Below, piece after piece: positions 25,495-34,909 of a stretch of 64,000 nt of DNA. The notes below the pieces were generated by a model. The model made no database searches and was not told where the DNA came from. It saw only the letters and a list, made by a program, of their open reading frames with translations. The DNA comes from Burkholderiaceae bacterium. Its GTDB lineage: Bacteria > Pseudomonadota > Gammaproteobacteria > Burkholderiales > Burkholderiaceae_C. The position numbers and the translations under genes were made by a program. Location: NCBI GenBank assembly GCA_024235915.1, contig JACKLO010000014.1:62001-126000 (forward strand), given 5' to 3'. Within the stretch, counting starts at the first letter, position 1; each line of letters begins with the position of its first letter.

Positions 25495-26772
25495 ATGACT
25501 GGAGGCCTCTTTTCCCTCGCCGCCCGCAGCGCCTGGAACCGGCGCTTCGTGCTCTCGCTCGTGGTGGTCTCCATCGCGCTGTCCACGCTGCTGCTGCTGG
25601 GCATCGAGCGGTTGCGGCAGGACGTGCGACAGAACTTCGCGCAGTCCATTGCCGGCACCGACCTCATCGTCGGCGCGCGGACCGGTGCCGTGCAGCTGCT
25701 GCTGTACTCGGTCTTCCGCATCGGCAGTGCCACCAACAACATGGCGTGGTCCAGCGCGCAGGCGGTGGCGGCGATGCCGGGCGTGGCCTGGACGATCCCG
25801 ATCTCGCTGGGTGACTCGCATCGGGGCTTTGCCGTCGTCGGCACCACCGACGCCTACTTTGCGCATTACCGCCACGGCGGCGGGCAGGTCCTGGCGTTCA
25901 CGGCCGGGCGGGCTTTCGGCACCGGCGTCGAAGGCGTGTTCGAAGCCGTCGTCGGTGCCGATGTGGCTGAACGGCTGGGCTATGCGCCAGGCGCCAAGGT
26001 CGTGCTCAGCCACGGCGACGGCAGCTTCGCCGCCAACGACCATGCCGACAAGCCGTTCACGGTGGTCGGTGTGCTGGCGCGCACCGGCACGCCGGTGGAC
26101 CGATCGGTGCACATCCCGCTGGCCGGCATGGAGGCCATCCACCTGGACTGGATGGCTGGTGTGCCATTGCCCGCCCTGCGGGTGAGTGCCGAGCAGGCCC
26201 TGCAGCGCGACCTCGCCCCCAAGGCCGTCACCGCGCTGCTGGTGGGCCTGGAGCGCCGCACGGCGGTGTTCTCCACCCAGCGGCGCATCGCCGAGTTCCG
26301 CGCCGAGCCGCTGATGGCCATCCTGCCCGGCGTGGCGCTGGACGAGCTGTGGGAGGTGGTGGGCGCCGGTGAACGCGCGCTGCTGGCCACCAGCGGCCTG
26401 GTGGCCGTGGTCAGCGTGCTCGGGCTGGTGGCCGTGATCCTGGCCGGGCTGGACCAGCGCCGGCGCGAACTGGCCATCCTGCGCGCCGTGGGCGCGGGGC
26501 CGCGCACGGTGGCGCTGCTGCTGGCACTGGAGGGCAGCCTGGTCACGCTGGCCGGCCTGGCCGCGGGTGTTGTCGCCACCGCGCTGGCGTGGACCCTGGC
26601 CGCGCCGTGGGCGCTGAACACGCTCGGCCTGGTGCTGCAGCCGCTGAGCCTGGGTGTCGCGGAGTGGACCTGGCTGGGCCTGCTGGGCGCCGCCGGTCTG
26701 CTGGCCAGCGCGGTGCCGGGTTGGCGGGCCTACCGCATCGCGCTGGCGGACGGGCTGCAGGCCCGGGTCTGA
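25495..26772 (+). CDS. FtsX/MacB-family ABC transporter permease
   Basis: The protein has about 425 residues from the ATG at 25495 (MTGGLFSLAARSAWNRRF); the frame upstream reads through repeat DNA. One N-terminal helix is followed by a large MacB-type periplasmic domain (about residues 45-270) and three C-terminal helices with the FtsX motif LDQRRRELAILRAVGAGPRT. It is the partner of the ATPase at 24291. Peptide, lipid or antibiotic export or lipoprotein release are the usual roles; the substrate is unknown. Confidence 0.9.
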   Translation: MTGGLFSLAARSAWNRRFVLSLVVVSIALSTLLLLGIERLRQDVRQNFAQSIAGTDLIVGARTGAVQLLLYSVFRIGSATNNMAWSSAQAVAAMPGVAWTIPISLGDSHRGFAVVGTTDAYFAHYRHGGGQVLAFTAGRAFGTGVEGVFEAVVGADVAERLGYAPGAKVVLSHGDGSFAANDHADKPFTVVGVLARTGTPVDRSVHIPLAGMEAIHLDWMAGVPLPALRVSAEQALQRDLAPKAVTALLVGLERRTAVFSTQRRIAEFRAEPLMAILPGVALDELWEVVGAGERALLATSGLVAVVSVLGLVAVILAGLDQRRRELAILRAVGAGPRTVALLLALEGSLVTLAGLAAGVVATALAWTLAAPWALNTLGLVLQPLSLGVAEWTWLGLLGAAGLLASAVPGWRAYRIALADGLQARV

Positions 26773-26808
26773 ATCCAGGCCGCTGCGCCCGCGTGTGATG
26801 ATCCCGTC

Positions 26809-28176
26809 ATGACCGAAGACCAGGCCCGCGCCGTGCTGCTGCTGCAGGCGCTGGAGTCGCAACCGGCCTCGGCGTTGTGGACGGCCGAGGACCGCGACTG
26901 GGCCACCCGCGCCGCCGCCCAGGACCTGCCAGCCGACGCGCCGCGCGAACATCGTCTGGCGGAACGCGCACGCCTGGCCATGCAGCGCCTGGCGCCGCGC
27001 GACCGCGGCATCCAGCGTTTGCTCGACACACCCGCATGGCGTCCGACCTGGGCCGTGGCCGCCGGCGCGCTAGGGCTGCTGGCGGGCCTGGCGTCAGATG
27101 CGCTGGTCGCCGGCGACTACTTCAACCTGCTGTCGCCGCTGTTCTGGGGCCTGCTGGGCTGGAACATCCTGCTCTATGGGTGGTTGGCCGCAGGCCCGCT
27201 GCGGCGTGCAGCACCCGGCGGCGGCCTGCGGGCGCAACTCGGGCGATGGCTGCGCCGCGCCACGGGGGCCGCCGGCCTGCCAGCGGCCTTCGCGGCACGC
27301 TGGGCCCAGGCCGGTGCACCGCTGCACGCGGCCCGCGCCGCGCTGCTGCTGCACCTGGCGGCCGGCGCGCTGGCGCTGGGCCTGATCGCCGGCCTCGGCC
27401 TGCGCGGCCTCGTGTTCGACTACCGCGCCGGTTGGGCCAGCACCCTGCTGACGCCGGACACCGTGCGCCAGGTCCTGGCCTGGGGGTTGCAACCCGCGCT
27501 GGCCCTGTCGGGGGGCATGCTGCCCGCTGGCGATGCCTTTGCGGCCCTGCGCGTCACGCCCGCCACCCCGGCGTCGGCCAGTGCCGCACCCTGGATCGGT
27601 TGGATGGTGCTGCAGCTGTTGTGCGTCGTGGTGCTGCCGCGAGCGCTGCTGGCCGCACAGGCGTACCGGCGCGCGGCCGCGCTGGCCCGCGGCTTTCCCA
27701 TCGACACCACGGCGCCCGCCTTCGACCGCTGGCTGCTGCAGCCGCAGCGTGCCCTGTGGGTGCTGCCGCATGGCGCGCCGCCTTCGTCGGCGGCCGCGGC
27801 CGGCCTGCGCGCCATGCTGGCCGCCGGCTTCGGCGCCGGCGTGCCGGTGCAGTGGGCCGAGCCACTGCCCTGGGGCGACGAGGACCAGCCACCCGATCCC
27901 CCGCCCGGCGCGCGCGCCGTGCTGCTGGTGGACCTGGCGGCCACGCCCGAGGCCGAGGTGCAGGGCCGGCTGCTGCAGGCGCTGGCAGCGGCCGATCCGC
28001 TCGTGGTGGCCGACCATGGCGGCTTCGTGCGCCGTTTCGGGCACGGCGAGCGGCTGGGCCAGCGCGAGGCCGCCTGGCGCGCGCTGGTGGGTGCGCGGCC
28101 CTTCGTCAGCGTGGCGCTGGACGCGCCCGACGCCGCGGCAGCCGGCCGCGCGCTGCAGCGGGCCCTGGAGTCCTGA
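26809..28176 (+). CDS. DUF2868 membrane protein
   Basis: The protein has 455 residues. An N-terminal helical region is followed by two pairs of probable membrane helices (about residues 78-132 and 180-290) and a C-terminal soluble part of about 160 residues. It matches the layout of the DUF2868 family as I know it; the function is not established. Its stop overlaps by one base the start of a DUF3482 GTPase, its usual partner, which suggests a membrane-anchored GTPase system. Confidence 0.8.
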   Translation: MTEDQARAVLLLQALESQPASALWTAEDRDWATRAAAQDLPADAPREHRLAERARLAMQRLAPRDRGIQRLLDTPAWRPTWAVAAGALGLLAGLASDALVAGDYFNLLSPLFWGLLGWNILLYGWLAAGPLRRAAPGGGLRAQLGRWLRRATGAAGLPAAFAARWAQAGAPLHAARAALLLHLAAGALALGLIAGLGLRGLVFDYRAGWASTLLTPDTVRQVLAWGLQPALALSGGMLPAGDAFAALRVTPATPASASAAPWIGWMVLQLLCVVVLPRALLAAQAYRRAAALARGFPIDTTAPAFDRWLLQPQRALWVLPHGAPPSSAAAAGLRAMLAAGFGAGVPVQWAEPLPWGDEDQPPDPPPGARAVLLVDLAATPEAEVQGRLLQALAAADPLVVADHGGFVRRFGHGERLGQREAAWRALVGARPFVSVALDAPDAAAAGRALQRALES

Positions 28177-29615
28177 TGCAGATTTCGCTGGCCCTTGTCT
28201 CGCACACCAACGTCGGCAAGACCACGTTGGCGCGCACACTGCTGGGTGCCGATGTGGGCGAGGTGCGCGACGCACCGCACGTCACCGAGTTCGCCGATGG
28301 GCACCTGCTGCTGCAGACGCCCGAAGGCGACCGCCTGATGTTGTGGGACACGCCCGGCTTTGGCGACAGCGCGCGGCTGCTGCGGCGCCTGAAGCAGGCG
28401 GACCAGCCGTTGCTGGGTTTTCTGGCCAACACCTGGGACCGCGTCGCCGACCGTCCCTTCTGGTCGAGCCAGCAGGCGCTGCGCGCCGTGCGCGACGAGG
28501 CTGACGTGGTGCTCTACCTCGTCAACGCCGCCGAGTCGCCGGCGGCCGCCGGCTACGTGGGCCCGGAGATGGACCTGCTGCACTGGATGGGCAAGCCGGT
28601 GCTGGTGCTGCTGAACCAGCTCGGCGCGCCGCGCCCGGTGGCCGAGGAGCAGGCGGACGTCGAGGCCTGGCGTCAACACCTGGCCGGGCGCCCCCTGGTG
28701 CGCGGCGTGTTGCCGCTGGACGCGTTTGCGCGTTGCTGGGTGCAGGAGGGCGTGTTGCTGGCGCAGGTGGCCGGAGTGCTGGATGGCGAGCCGCGTGCCG
28801 CCATGCAGCGCCTGCACGCTGCGTGGCAGGCGGCCGCGGAGCAGCGCTTCGGCACCGCCATGGCCTTGCTGGCCCGTGGCCTGGCGCGGGCTGCGGCCGA
28901 CCGCGAGCCGCTGCCGGCCGGGGGCACGCTGCGCGATCTGGCGCGCCGCGCCGGTGCCGCGCTGGGCCTGCCGCGAAGTGAAGACCCAGCGCTGGTGGCG
29001 CAGCAGGCGTTGGCCTTGCGGCTGGAGCAGTCGCTGCAGCAGGACACCGCAGAGCTGATCGCCCTGCACGGCCTGCGCGGCGGTGCGCAGGCCGAGGTGA
29101 TGGCGCGCATTGCCACGCACTTCGACGTCCAGATGCCGGTGGACGAAGGCCGTGCGGCGGTGGTTGGCGGGCTGGTCACTGGCGCGCTGGCCGGGCTCAA
29201 GGCGGACATTGCCAGTGGCGGCCTCACGCTCGGTGGTGGGCTGCTGGCCGGTGGCCTGATCGGCGCGCTGGGGGCGGCGGGTGCGGCGCGGGCGGTGAAC
29301 CGCCTGCAGGGCAGGGACGGCGGCACCGGCGCGGTGGCCTGGAACGACGCGGCCCTGCTGGCCCAGGCTGAGGCTGCGCTGCTGCGCTACCTGGCGGTGG
29401 CCCACTTCGGCCGCGGCCGCGGCGACTGGGCTGCCGGCGAGGCGCCGCCACACTGGCGCGCGCTGGTGGCCGAAGGGCTGGCCCCTGAGCACGCCCTTCT
29501 TGCGGCCGCCCGCAAGGCCGGCGGCGCCGCCGACTTTCAGCTGCCGCTGGCCGCCGCGGCCCGCGCCGTGCTGGGCCGCCTGTATCCGGCCGCCCCGCAT
29601 AATCCCGCGCCATGA
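28176..29615 (+). CDS. DUF3482-family GTPase
   Basis: The protein has 479 residues from the ATG at 28176; a longer frame running back through the DUF2868 gene is a shadow. The N-terminal G domain has a P-loop VSHTNVGKTTLARTL with Ser in place of the first Gly, G3 in LWDTPGFGD and a degenerate G4 NQLG in place of NKxD. Near residues 325-380 is a Gly/Ala-rich hydrophobic stretch (GGLTLGGGLLAGGLIGALGA) that could insert into a membrane. The role is unknown. It is coupled to the DUF2868 gene before it and overlaps trkA by four bases. Confidence 0.82.
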   Translation: MQISLALVSHTNVGKTTLARTLLGADVGEVRDAPHVTEFADGHLLLQTPEGDRLMLWDTPGFGDSARLLRRLKQADQPLLGFLANTWDRVADRPFWSSQQALRAVRDEADVVLYLVNAAESPAAAGYVGPEMDLLHWMGKPVLVLLNQLGAPRPVAEEQADVEAWRQHLAGRPLVRGVLPLDAFARCWVQEGVLLAQVAGVLDGEPRAAMQRLHAAWQAAAEQRFGTAMALLARGLARAAADREPLPAGGTLRDLARRAGAALGLPRSEDPALVAQQALALRLEQSLQQDTAELIALHGLRGGAQAEVMARIATHFDVQMPVDEGRAAVVGGLVTGALAGLKADIASGGLTLGGGLLAGGLIGALGAAGAARAVNRLQGRDGGTGAVAWNDAALLAQAEAALLRYLAVAHFGRGRGDWAAGEAPPHWRALVAEGLAPEHALLAAARKAGGAADFQLPLAAAARAVLGRLYPAAPHNPAP

Positions 29616-31036
29616 AGATTCTGATCCTCGGCGCCGGCCGGGTCGGTGAAAGCGTGGCCGAGAGCCTCGTCTCCGAACAGAACGACATCACCGTCATCGA
29701 CGTCGACCCGCAGCGCCTGGCCGTGCTGCAGGACCGGCTGGACCTGCGTGGCGTGGCCGGCAACGGCATCCAGCCTTCGGTGCTGAAGGATGCGGGCGCC
29801 GAGGACGCCGACATGCTCATCGCCTGCGCGCCGCTGGACGAGACCAACCTTGTGGCCTGCAAGGTGGCGCACGAGGTCTTCGGCATCCCCACCCGCATCG
29901 CGCGTGTGCGCAGCCCCGAGTTCGCCGACGGCAGCGACATCATGGGCAAGGCCGGCTTCGCGGTCGACGAGATCATCTGCCCCGAAGAGAGCCTGACCAC
30001 GTACATCCGCAAGCTCATCGAGTTTCCGGAGGCGCTGCAGGTGCTGGAGTTCTCGCAGCAGCGTGTGAGCCTGATCGCGGTGCGCGCGGTGCAGGGCGGG
30101 CCGTTGGTGGGCCACGTGATCAGCGAGCTGCCGCAGCTGGTGCCCGACGTGCCGATGCGCATCGTGGCCATCTACCGCCGCGACCTGATGGGCCTGGACC
30201 GGCAGATCGTCTGCGACGGTGCCACGCGCGTGGAGGCGGGCGACGAGGTCTTCGTGCTCGCGGCCAACGAGCACATCCGCCGCGCGCTGGACGCCATGCG
30301 CCGGCGCGACGACCCGGTCAAGCGCGTCATCATCGCGGGCGGCGGGCGCGTGGGCCTGCGCCTGGCGCGCCACATCGCCGGCGAATGCCACGTGAAGATC
30401 ATCGAGGCCGACCCGCGGCGTTGCGAATACCTGACCACGCAGCTGCCCGACCATGCCCTGGTGCTCAAGGGCGACAGCACCGACGAGGACCTGCTCGAGG
30501 ACGAGAACGTCGCCGAATGCGACCTCTTCCTGGCGCTGACCAGCGACGACGAGGACAACATCATGTCCTGCCTGCTGGCCAAGCGCATGGGCGCGCACCG
30601 TGTGCTGGCGCTGATCAACCGCAAGGCCTACGCCGACCTGGTGCAGGGCCAGGGCACGCAGATCGACATCGCGATCTCGCCGTCGCAGACGGTGATCGGC
30701 GAACTGCTGGCGCACGTTCGGCGTGGCGACGTGGCCGCCGTGTACAGCCTGCGGCGCGGCGCGTCGGAAGTGCTGGAGGTGGTGGCGCGTGGCGACCGCA
30801 AGAGCTCCAAGGTGGTGGGGCGGCGCATCGAGCAGATCCCGCTGCCGGCCGGCGCCGTGATCGGCGCCATCGTGCGCGACGTGCAGGTGGGCGAAGGCAG
30901 CGCGCGCAAGGAAGTGGTGATCCCGCACCACAACACCGAGATCCACGGCGACGACCATGTGATCGTGTTCGTGCCGCGCAAGCGCATGCTGCGCCAGGTG
31001 GAAAAGCTGTTCCAGGTCAGCGCGACCTTCTTCTGA
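29612..31036 (+). CDS. trkA: TrkA, NAD-binding subunit of the Trk potassium uptake system
   Basis: TrkA is the cytoplasmic gating ring that binds NAD(H)/ATP and controls the TrkH channel. The protein has 474 residues with two tandem RCK units, each with a Rossmann motif: ILGAGRVGESVAESL at the N-terminus and IAGGGRVGLRLARHI near residue 235. RCK_C segments follow each. The start overlaps the DUF3482 gene stop (ATGA). trkH follows after 13 bp. Confidence 0.96.
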   Translation: MKILILGAGRVGESVAESLVSEQNDITVIDVDPQRLAVLQDRLDLRGVAGNGIQPSVLKDAGAEDADMLIACAPLDETNLVACKVAHEVFGIPTRIARVRSPEFADGSDIMGKAGFAVDEIICPEESLTTYIRKLIEFPEALQVLEFSQQRVSLIAVRAVQGGPLVGHVISELPQLVPDVPMRIVAIYRRDLMGLDRQIVCDGATRVEAGDEVFVLAANEHIRRALDAMRRRDDPVKRVIIAGGGRVGLRLARHIAGECHVKIIEADPRRCEYLTTQLPDHALVLKGDSTDEDLLEDENVAECDLFLALTSDDEDNIMSCLLAKRMGAHRVLALINRKAYADLVQGQGTQIDIAISPSQTVIGELLAHVRRGDVAAVYSLRRGASEVLEVVARGDRKSSKVVGRRIEQIPLPAGAVIGAIVRDVQVGEGSARKEVVIPHHNTEIHGDDHVIVFVPRKRMLRQVEKLFQVSATFF

Positions 31037-31049
31037 TGGACTGCACCGC

Positions 31050-32504
31050 ATGAGAGGCCTGGCCGTCGTCGCGCTCGTCGGGCGCATGGTGGTGCTGTTT
31101 GCGCTGCTGATGACGGTGCCGCTGGCCTTTGCCGTGGGCCGGCACGACGCGGCCGAGCGGGCCTTCGTGACGGCCATCGTGGTCACGGCACTGGCCGGGG
31201 TGGCGATGAGCCTGGCCACCCGGCGTTTCCGCCGCGAACTGCAGCCGCGCGACGGCTTCGTGCTGGTGGCGCTGGTGTGGGTGGTGCTGCCGGCCTTTGC
31301 TGCGCTGCCACTGTGGCTGGCCATCCCCGGCATCAGCGTCACCGACGCCTACTTCGAGGCCATGAGCGGCTTCACCGCCACCGGCGCCACGCTGCTCACC
31401 GGGCTGGACGCGCTGCCGCTGTCGGTCAATGTCTGGCGCTGCTTCCTGCAGCTGGTGGGGGGCCTGGGCATCATCGTGCTGGCGGTGGCCATCCTGCCGT
31501 TGTTGGGCGTGGGCGGCTCGCAGCTGTTCAAGGCCGAGATGGCCGGCCCGATGAAGGACGCCAAGATGACGCCGCGCATCGCCGAGACGGCGCGCGGCCT
31601 GTGGGTGGTGTACTTCTGGTTCTGTCTGGCCTGCTTTCTCGCCTACCGCTGGGCCGGCATGAGCTGGGAAGACGCCTTCATGCACATGTGCACGACGATG
31701 GGCCTGGCCGGCTTCTCGTCGCACGACGCCAGCTTCGGCCACTGGAATTCGCCGCTGATCGAAGGCGTGGCCATCGTCTTCATGATGCTGGCGGGCGTGA
31801 GCTTCGCGATGTACTTCGTGGCCTGGCGCCAGCGTTCGCTGCGGGTGCTGTGGTCCAGCGTCGAGGTGCGCGCCTTCGTGGCCGTGATCGTCGGCGCGGT
31901 GCTGCTGATCTCGGTCTACATCCGCGCGGACGGCCACTACGACACCTACGCCGAGGCGCTGCGCCACACGGCGTTCCACGTGGTGTCGCTGGCCACGACC
32001 ACCGGCTACGCGTCGCAGGACTATGCGCAGTGGCCCATGTTCGCCGCCCTGCTGATGGTGCTGCTGGGCTGTTTCGCCACCTGCGCCGGCAGCACCGGCG
32101 GCGGGATCAAGATGGTGCGCATGCTGCTGCTGCTCAAGCAGTCTCAGCGCGAGCTGGTGCGCATCGTGCACCCCAACGTCGTCAACCCGGTGGTCATGGG
32201 CGGCAAGGCGGTGGACCCGCGTGTGATGCAGAACGTGATCGCCTACATGATGATGTACGGCGCCACGCTGGTCAGCCTGACCATGGTGCTGCTGTTCAGC
32301 GGCATGGAGCCCATCACCGCCTTCACCGCGGTGATCGCCTGCGTCAACAACATCGGCCCGGGCCTGGGCGAGGTGGGGCCGGCCGTGAACTTCAGCAAGC
32401 TCACCGATTTCCAGACCTGGGTCTGCACCTTCGGCATGCTGCTGGGGCGGCTGGAACTGCTGAGCCTGCTGGTGCTGTTCACGCCCCAGTTCTGGCGGCG
32501 CTGA
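31050..32504 (+). CDS. trkH: TrkH, potassium channel subunit of the Trk system
   Basis: This inner-membrane K+ translocating subunit has 484 residues and four pore-loop repeats. Selectivity-filter-like segments are visible, including GFTATGATLLTGL, CTTMGLAGFSSH, SLATTTGYASQD and NIGPGLGEVGP. The N-terminus is a helix starting MRGLAVVALVGRM. It pairs with trkA upstream. Its 3' end is eight bases from the convergent GGDEF/EAL gene, leaving little room for a terminator. Confidence 0.96.
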   Translation: MRGLAVVALVGRMVVLFALLMTVPLAFAVGRHDAAERAFVTAIVVTALAGVAMSLATRRFRRELQPRDGFVLVALVWVVLPAFAALPLWLAIPGISVTDAYFEAMSGFTATGATLLTGLDALPLSVNVWRCFLQLVGGLGIIVLAVAILPLLGVGGSQLFKAEMAGPMKDAKMTPRIAETARGLWVVYFWFCLACFLAYRWAGMSWEDAFMHMCTTMGLAGFSSHDASFGHWNSPLIEGVAIVFMMLAGVSFAMYFVAWRQRSLRVLWSSVEVRAFVAVIVGAVLLISVYIRADGHYDTYAEALRHTAFHVVSLATTTGYASQDYAQWPMFAALLMVLLGCFATCAGSTGGGIKMVRMLLLLKQSQRELVRIVHPNVVNPVVMGGKAVDPRVMQNVIAYMMMYGATLVSLTMVLLFSGMEPITAFTAVIACVNNIGPGLGEVGPAVNFSKLTDFQTWVCTFGMLLGRLELLSLLVLFTPQFWRR

Positions 32505-32512
32505 GCCGGGGT

Positions 32513-34909
32513 TCAGGCCGCCGCGGCTTCGCCGGCGGCCACGTGGTCGGCCACCCAGCGTGCGGCCCAGTGGCGGAAGTCGGCCAGCGGCAGGGGTCGG
32601 CTGAGGTGGTAGCCCTGGCCTTCGTCGCAGCCCATCACGGCCAGGCTGTGCATCAGCGCCGCGTCCTCGATGCCTTCGGCCACCACGCTCAGGCCCAGGT
32701 TGTGGGCGAGGTCGATGGTCGAACGCACGATCTTGGCGTCGCCGGCGTTCGCGTTGAGGCCCTGCACGAAACTGCGGTCGATCTTCAACTCGTTCACGGG
32801 CAGCCGCCGCAGGTAGGCCAGCGATGAATAGCCGGTGCCGAAATCGTCGATCGACAGCTTGAAGCCGCGCTCGGCCAGCGCGTTCAGCGTGGTCAGCGCG
32901 CGCTCCGGGTCATCCATGATCGCGCTCTCGGTGATCTCCAGGCAGAAGGCCGACTCGGGCACGTCGTGGCGCTGCAGGATGGCGTCGAAGCGGGACGGCA
33001 GTTCCACGTCCATCAGGTCGCGGGTGGACAGGTTCACCGACAGGCGCAGCGGCGTCTCCGCGGCCAGCGCACGCCACTGGCGCGCGGCTTCCTCGAACAC
33101 CCACAGCGTCAGGTGGCGCACGAAGCCGGTCTGCTCGGCAAACGGGATGAAGTCCAGCGGGGGCACCAGGCCGCGCTGTGGGTGCTGCCAGCGCACCAGG
33201 GTCTCGGCGCCCACCAGCTGGCGCGACACCAGGGCCACCTTGGGCTGCAGGTACAGGCGCAGTTCGCCGGCGTCGATGGCATGGCGCAGCTGTGACAGCA
33301 GCGACAGCGTCTGCGCACTGCTGGAGTCGTGCGCCGGGTCGTAGACGCGGACATCCTCACGCGCGTGCTTGGCGCCGTACATGGCCACCTCGGCGCGCAC
33401 GAGCAACGTGTCGACGTCGGCCGCGTCGTCGCGCCAGCGGGCAATGCCCACGCCGGCGCCCAGGTCGACCGTCTGATCCTCCAGCACCAGGGGGCGGTCC
33501 AGCGCGCGCGTGACACGCGCCGCGGCGCCACGGGCAGCGTCGAGGTCGGCACCCGGCAGCAGGATGGCGAACTCGTCACCGCCCAGGCGCGACACCACGT
33601 CGCCCGGTCTGGCCACTTCGTCGACCAGTCGGCGCGCCACGGCCTGCAGCAGGCGGTCGCCCAGGGCGTAACCCAGCACGTCGTTGACGTGCTTGAAACG
33701 GTCCAGGTCCAGCATCAGCACCGCCAGGCGGTCGTGCTCCGGGTGGGCGGTGGCCATGGCCAGGCGCACGGCTTCGGCGAAGCCGGCGCGGTTGGGCAAC
33801 TGGGTCAATCGGTCCACATAGGCCAGGTGGCGCAACTCTGCGGCATGGCCGGCGAGGTTGATGCGCATGGCGTCGAAGGCCTGCGCGAGATCGCCGATCT
33901 CGTCGCGACGTGTGGGTTGCTGCACCGGCTGTGCGTAGTCGCCTCGGCCCACGGCCTCGCTGGCGCTCACCAGCGCGCGCAGCGGCGCCGTCACGCGGCG
34001 TGCGTTCCAGGCCGTGCCCAGCGCGAACAAGGCGATGCCCACAGCGGTGATCAGCAGCAGCACCCATTGCAGCTGGCGCATGGGCGCGGCCACGTCGGAC
34101 ACCGAACGCAGCAGCACGGCTTGCACATGGCCGCCGGCGGCGGCCAGGTCCAACGGCCTGGCCTGGCGATCATCCAGGGCATCCATGTGCACAGCCTTCC
34201 CGTCGAACGCTGTGGCCAGCGAGGCGACCGTGGCCGCAGGCAGCGTCGAGGCGGCCACGCCGGCGCGGTCACCGGCCGCATCGTGGATCAGCAGCGCGAC
34301 GTCGAGGCCGGACAGCGAGCGCATGTCGTCCAACTGGGCCTGGCCCACGGGAAAGCCCATCAGCACCCAGCCGATGGGCGTGGGCGTGCGTAAACGCACG
34401 GCCACGAATTGCAGCACCTGGCTGTCTGCCAGCGCCAGACCCAGCTTGCCGCTGGATTGCGCGATGGCCTCGGCGATGTCATGCAGGGCCTTCGCCGGCA
34501 ACGGCCGACCCGCCAACACGTGGCTGGCGCGCACTTCGAATTGGTTGTCCACCAGCAGCGCCACCGTCGCGCCGATGCGTTCGCCGTGGTTTTCGAGCAC
34601 CGAGGCGATCGTGTCGACGTCTTCGGTGGCCACGGCCTTGCGGAACCCGTAGTCGGCGGCCAGCACCTGGGTGGCCAGCGCAAGCTGGCCGGCCCGGTTC
34701 TCCAGCAGCCGGCGCCAGACGTTCTCGCCGACGTCGAGCTCGGCGTCCACCTGGCGGTCCACGGCGGCTGAGATGTAGCCGCGCACGACACCGAAGCCGG
34801 CCGCCTGCACCACCAGCAGCAGCACCAGGGACAGCATTACGAACCGCAGCGCCAGCCGGCCGCCGCCAGCCTGCGCCAGCAGGCGCTCCAGGGCCGCCAC
34901 CAGCCTCAT
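32513..34909 (-). CDS. Membrane-bound GGDEF-EAL cyclic-di-GMP enzyme
   Basis: The protein has 798 residues. A first membrane helix (about 22-42), a periplasmic sensor domain (43-280) and a second helix (about 282-302) are followed by HAMP (303-357), GGDEF (360-525) and EAL (540-790). The GGDEF signature RLGGDEFAI (443-447) is intact. The EAL signature is ETL (569-571) but the catalytic Glu, SIDDFGTGYSS, ELKIDRSFV and VVAEGIE are kept, so both making and degrading cyclic-di-GMP are possible. Its start overlaps the stop of a cupredoxin-like gene by four bases, so the two are co-translated. Confidence 0.93.
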   Translation of the reverse strand: MRLVAALERLLAQAGGGRLALRFVMLSLVLLLVVQAAGFGVVRGYISAAVDRQVDAELDVGENVWRRLLENRAGQLALATQVLAADYGFRKAVATEDVDTIASVLENHGERIGATVALLVDNQFEVRASHVLAGRPLPAKALHDIAEAIAQSSGKLGLALADSQVLQFVAVRLRTPTPIGWVLMGFPVGQAQLDDMRSLSGLDVALLIHDAAGDRAGVAASTLPAATVASLATAFDGKAVHMDALDDRQARPLDLAAAGGHVQAVLLRSVSDVAAPMRQLQWVLLLITAVGIALFALGTAWNARRVTAPLRALVSASEAVGRGDYAQPVQQPTRRDEIGDLAQAFDAMRINLAGHAAELRHLAYVDRLTQLPNRAGFAEAVRLAMATAHPEHDRLAVLMLDLDRFKHVNDVLGYALGDRLLQAVARRLVDEVARPGDVVSRLGGDEFAILLPGADLDAARGAAARVTRALDRPLVLEDQTVDLGAGVGIARWRDDAADVDTLLVRAEVAMYGAKHAREDVRVYDPAHDSSSAQTLSLLSQLRHAIDAGELRLYLQPKVALVSRQLVGAETLVRWQHPQRGLVPPLDFIPFAEQTGFVRHLTLWVFEEAARQWRALAAETPLRLSVNLSTRDLMDVELPSRFDAILQRHDVPESAFCLEITESAIMDDPERALTTLNALAERGFKLSIDDFGTGYSSLAYLRRLPVNELKIDRSFVQGLNANAGDAKIVRSTIDLAHNLGLSVVAEGIEDAALMHSLAVMGCDEGQGYHLSRPLPLADFRHWAARWVADHVAAGEAAAA

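Noticed and set aside
24951..25496. Open frames on both strands within the 471-bp repeat that look similar between copies
   Set aside because: The similarity reflects the DNA repeat; both strands stay open, no ribosome site fits and I know no real family. Treated as non-coding.
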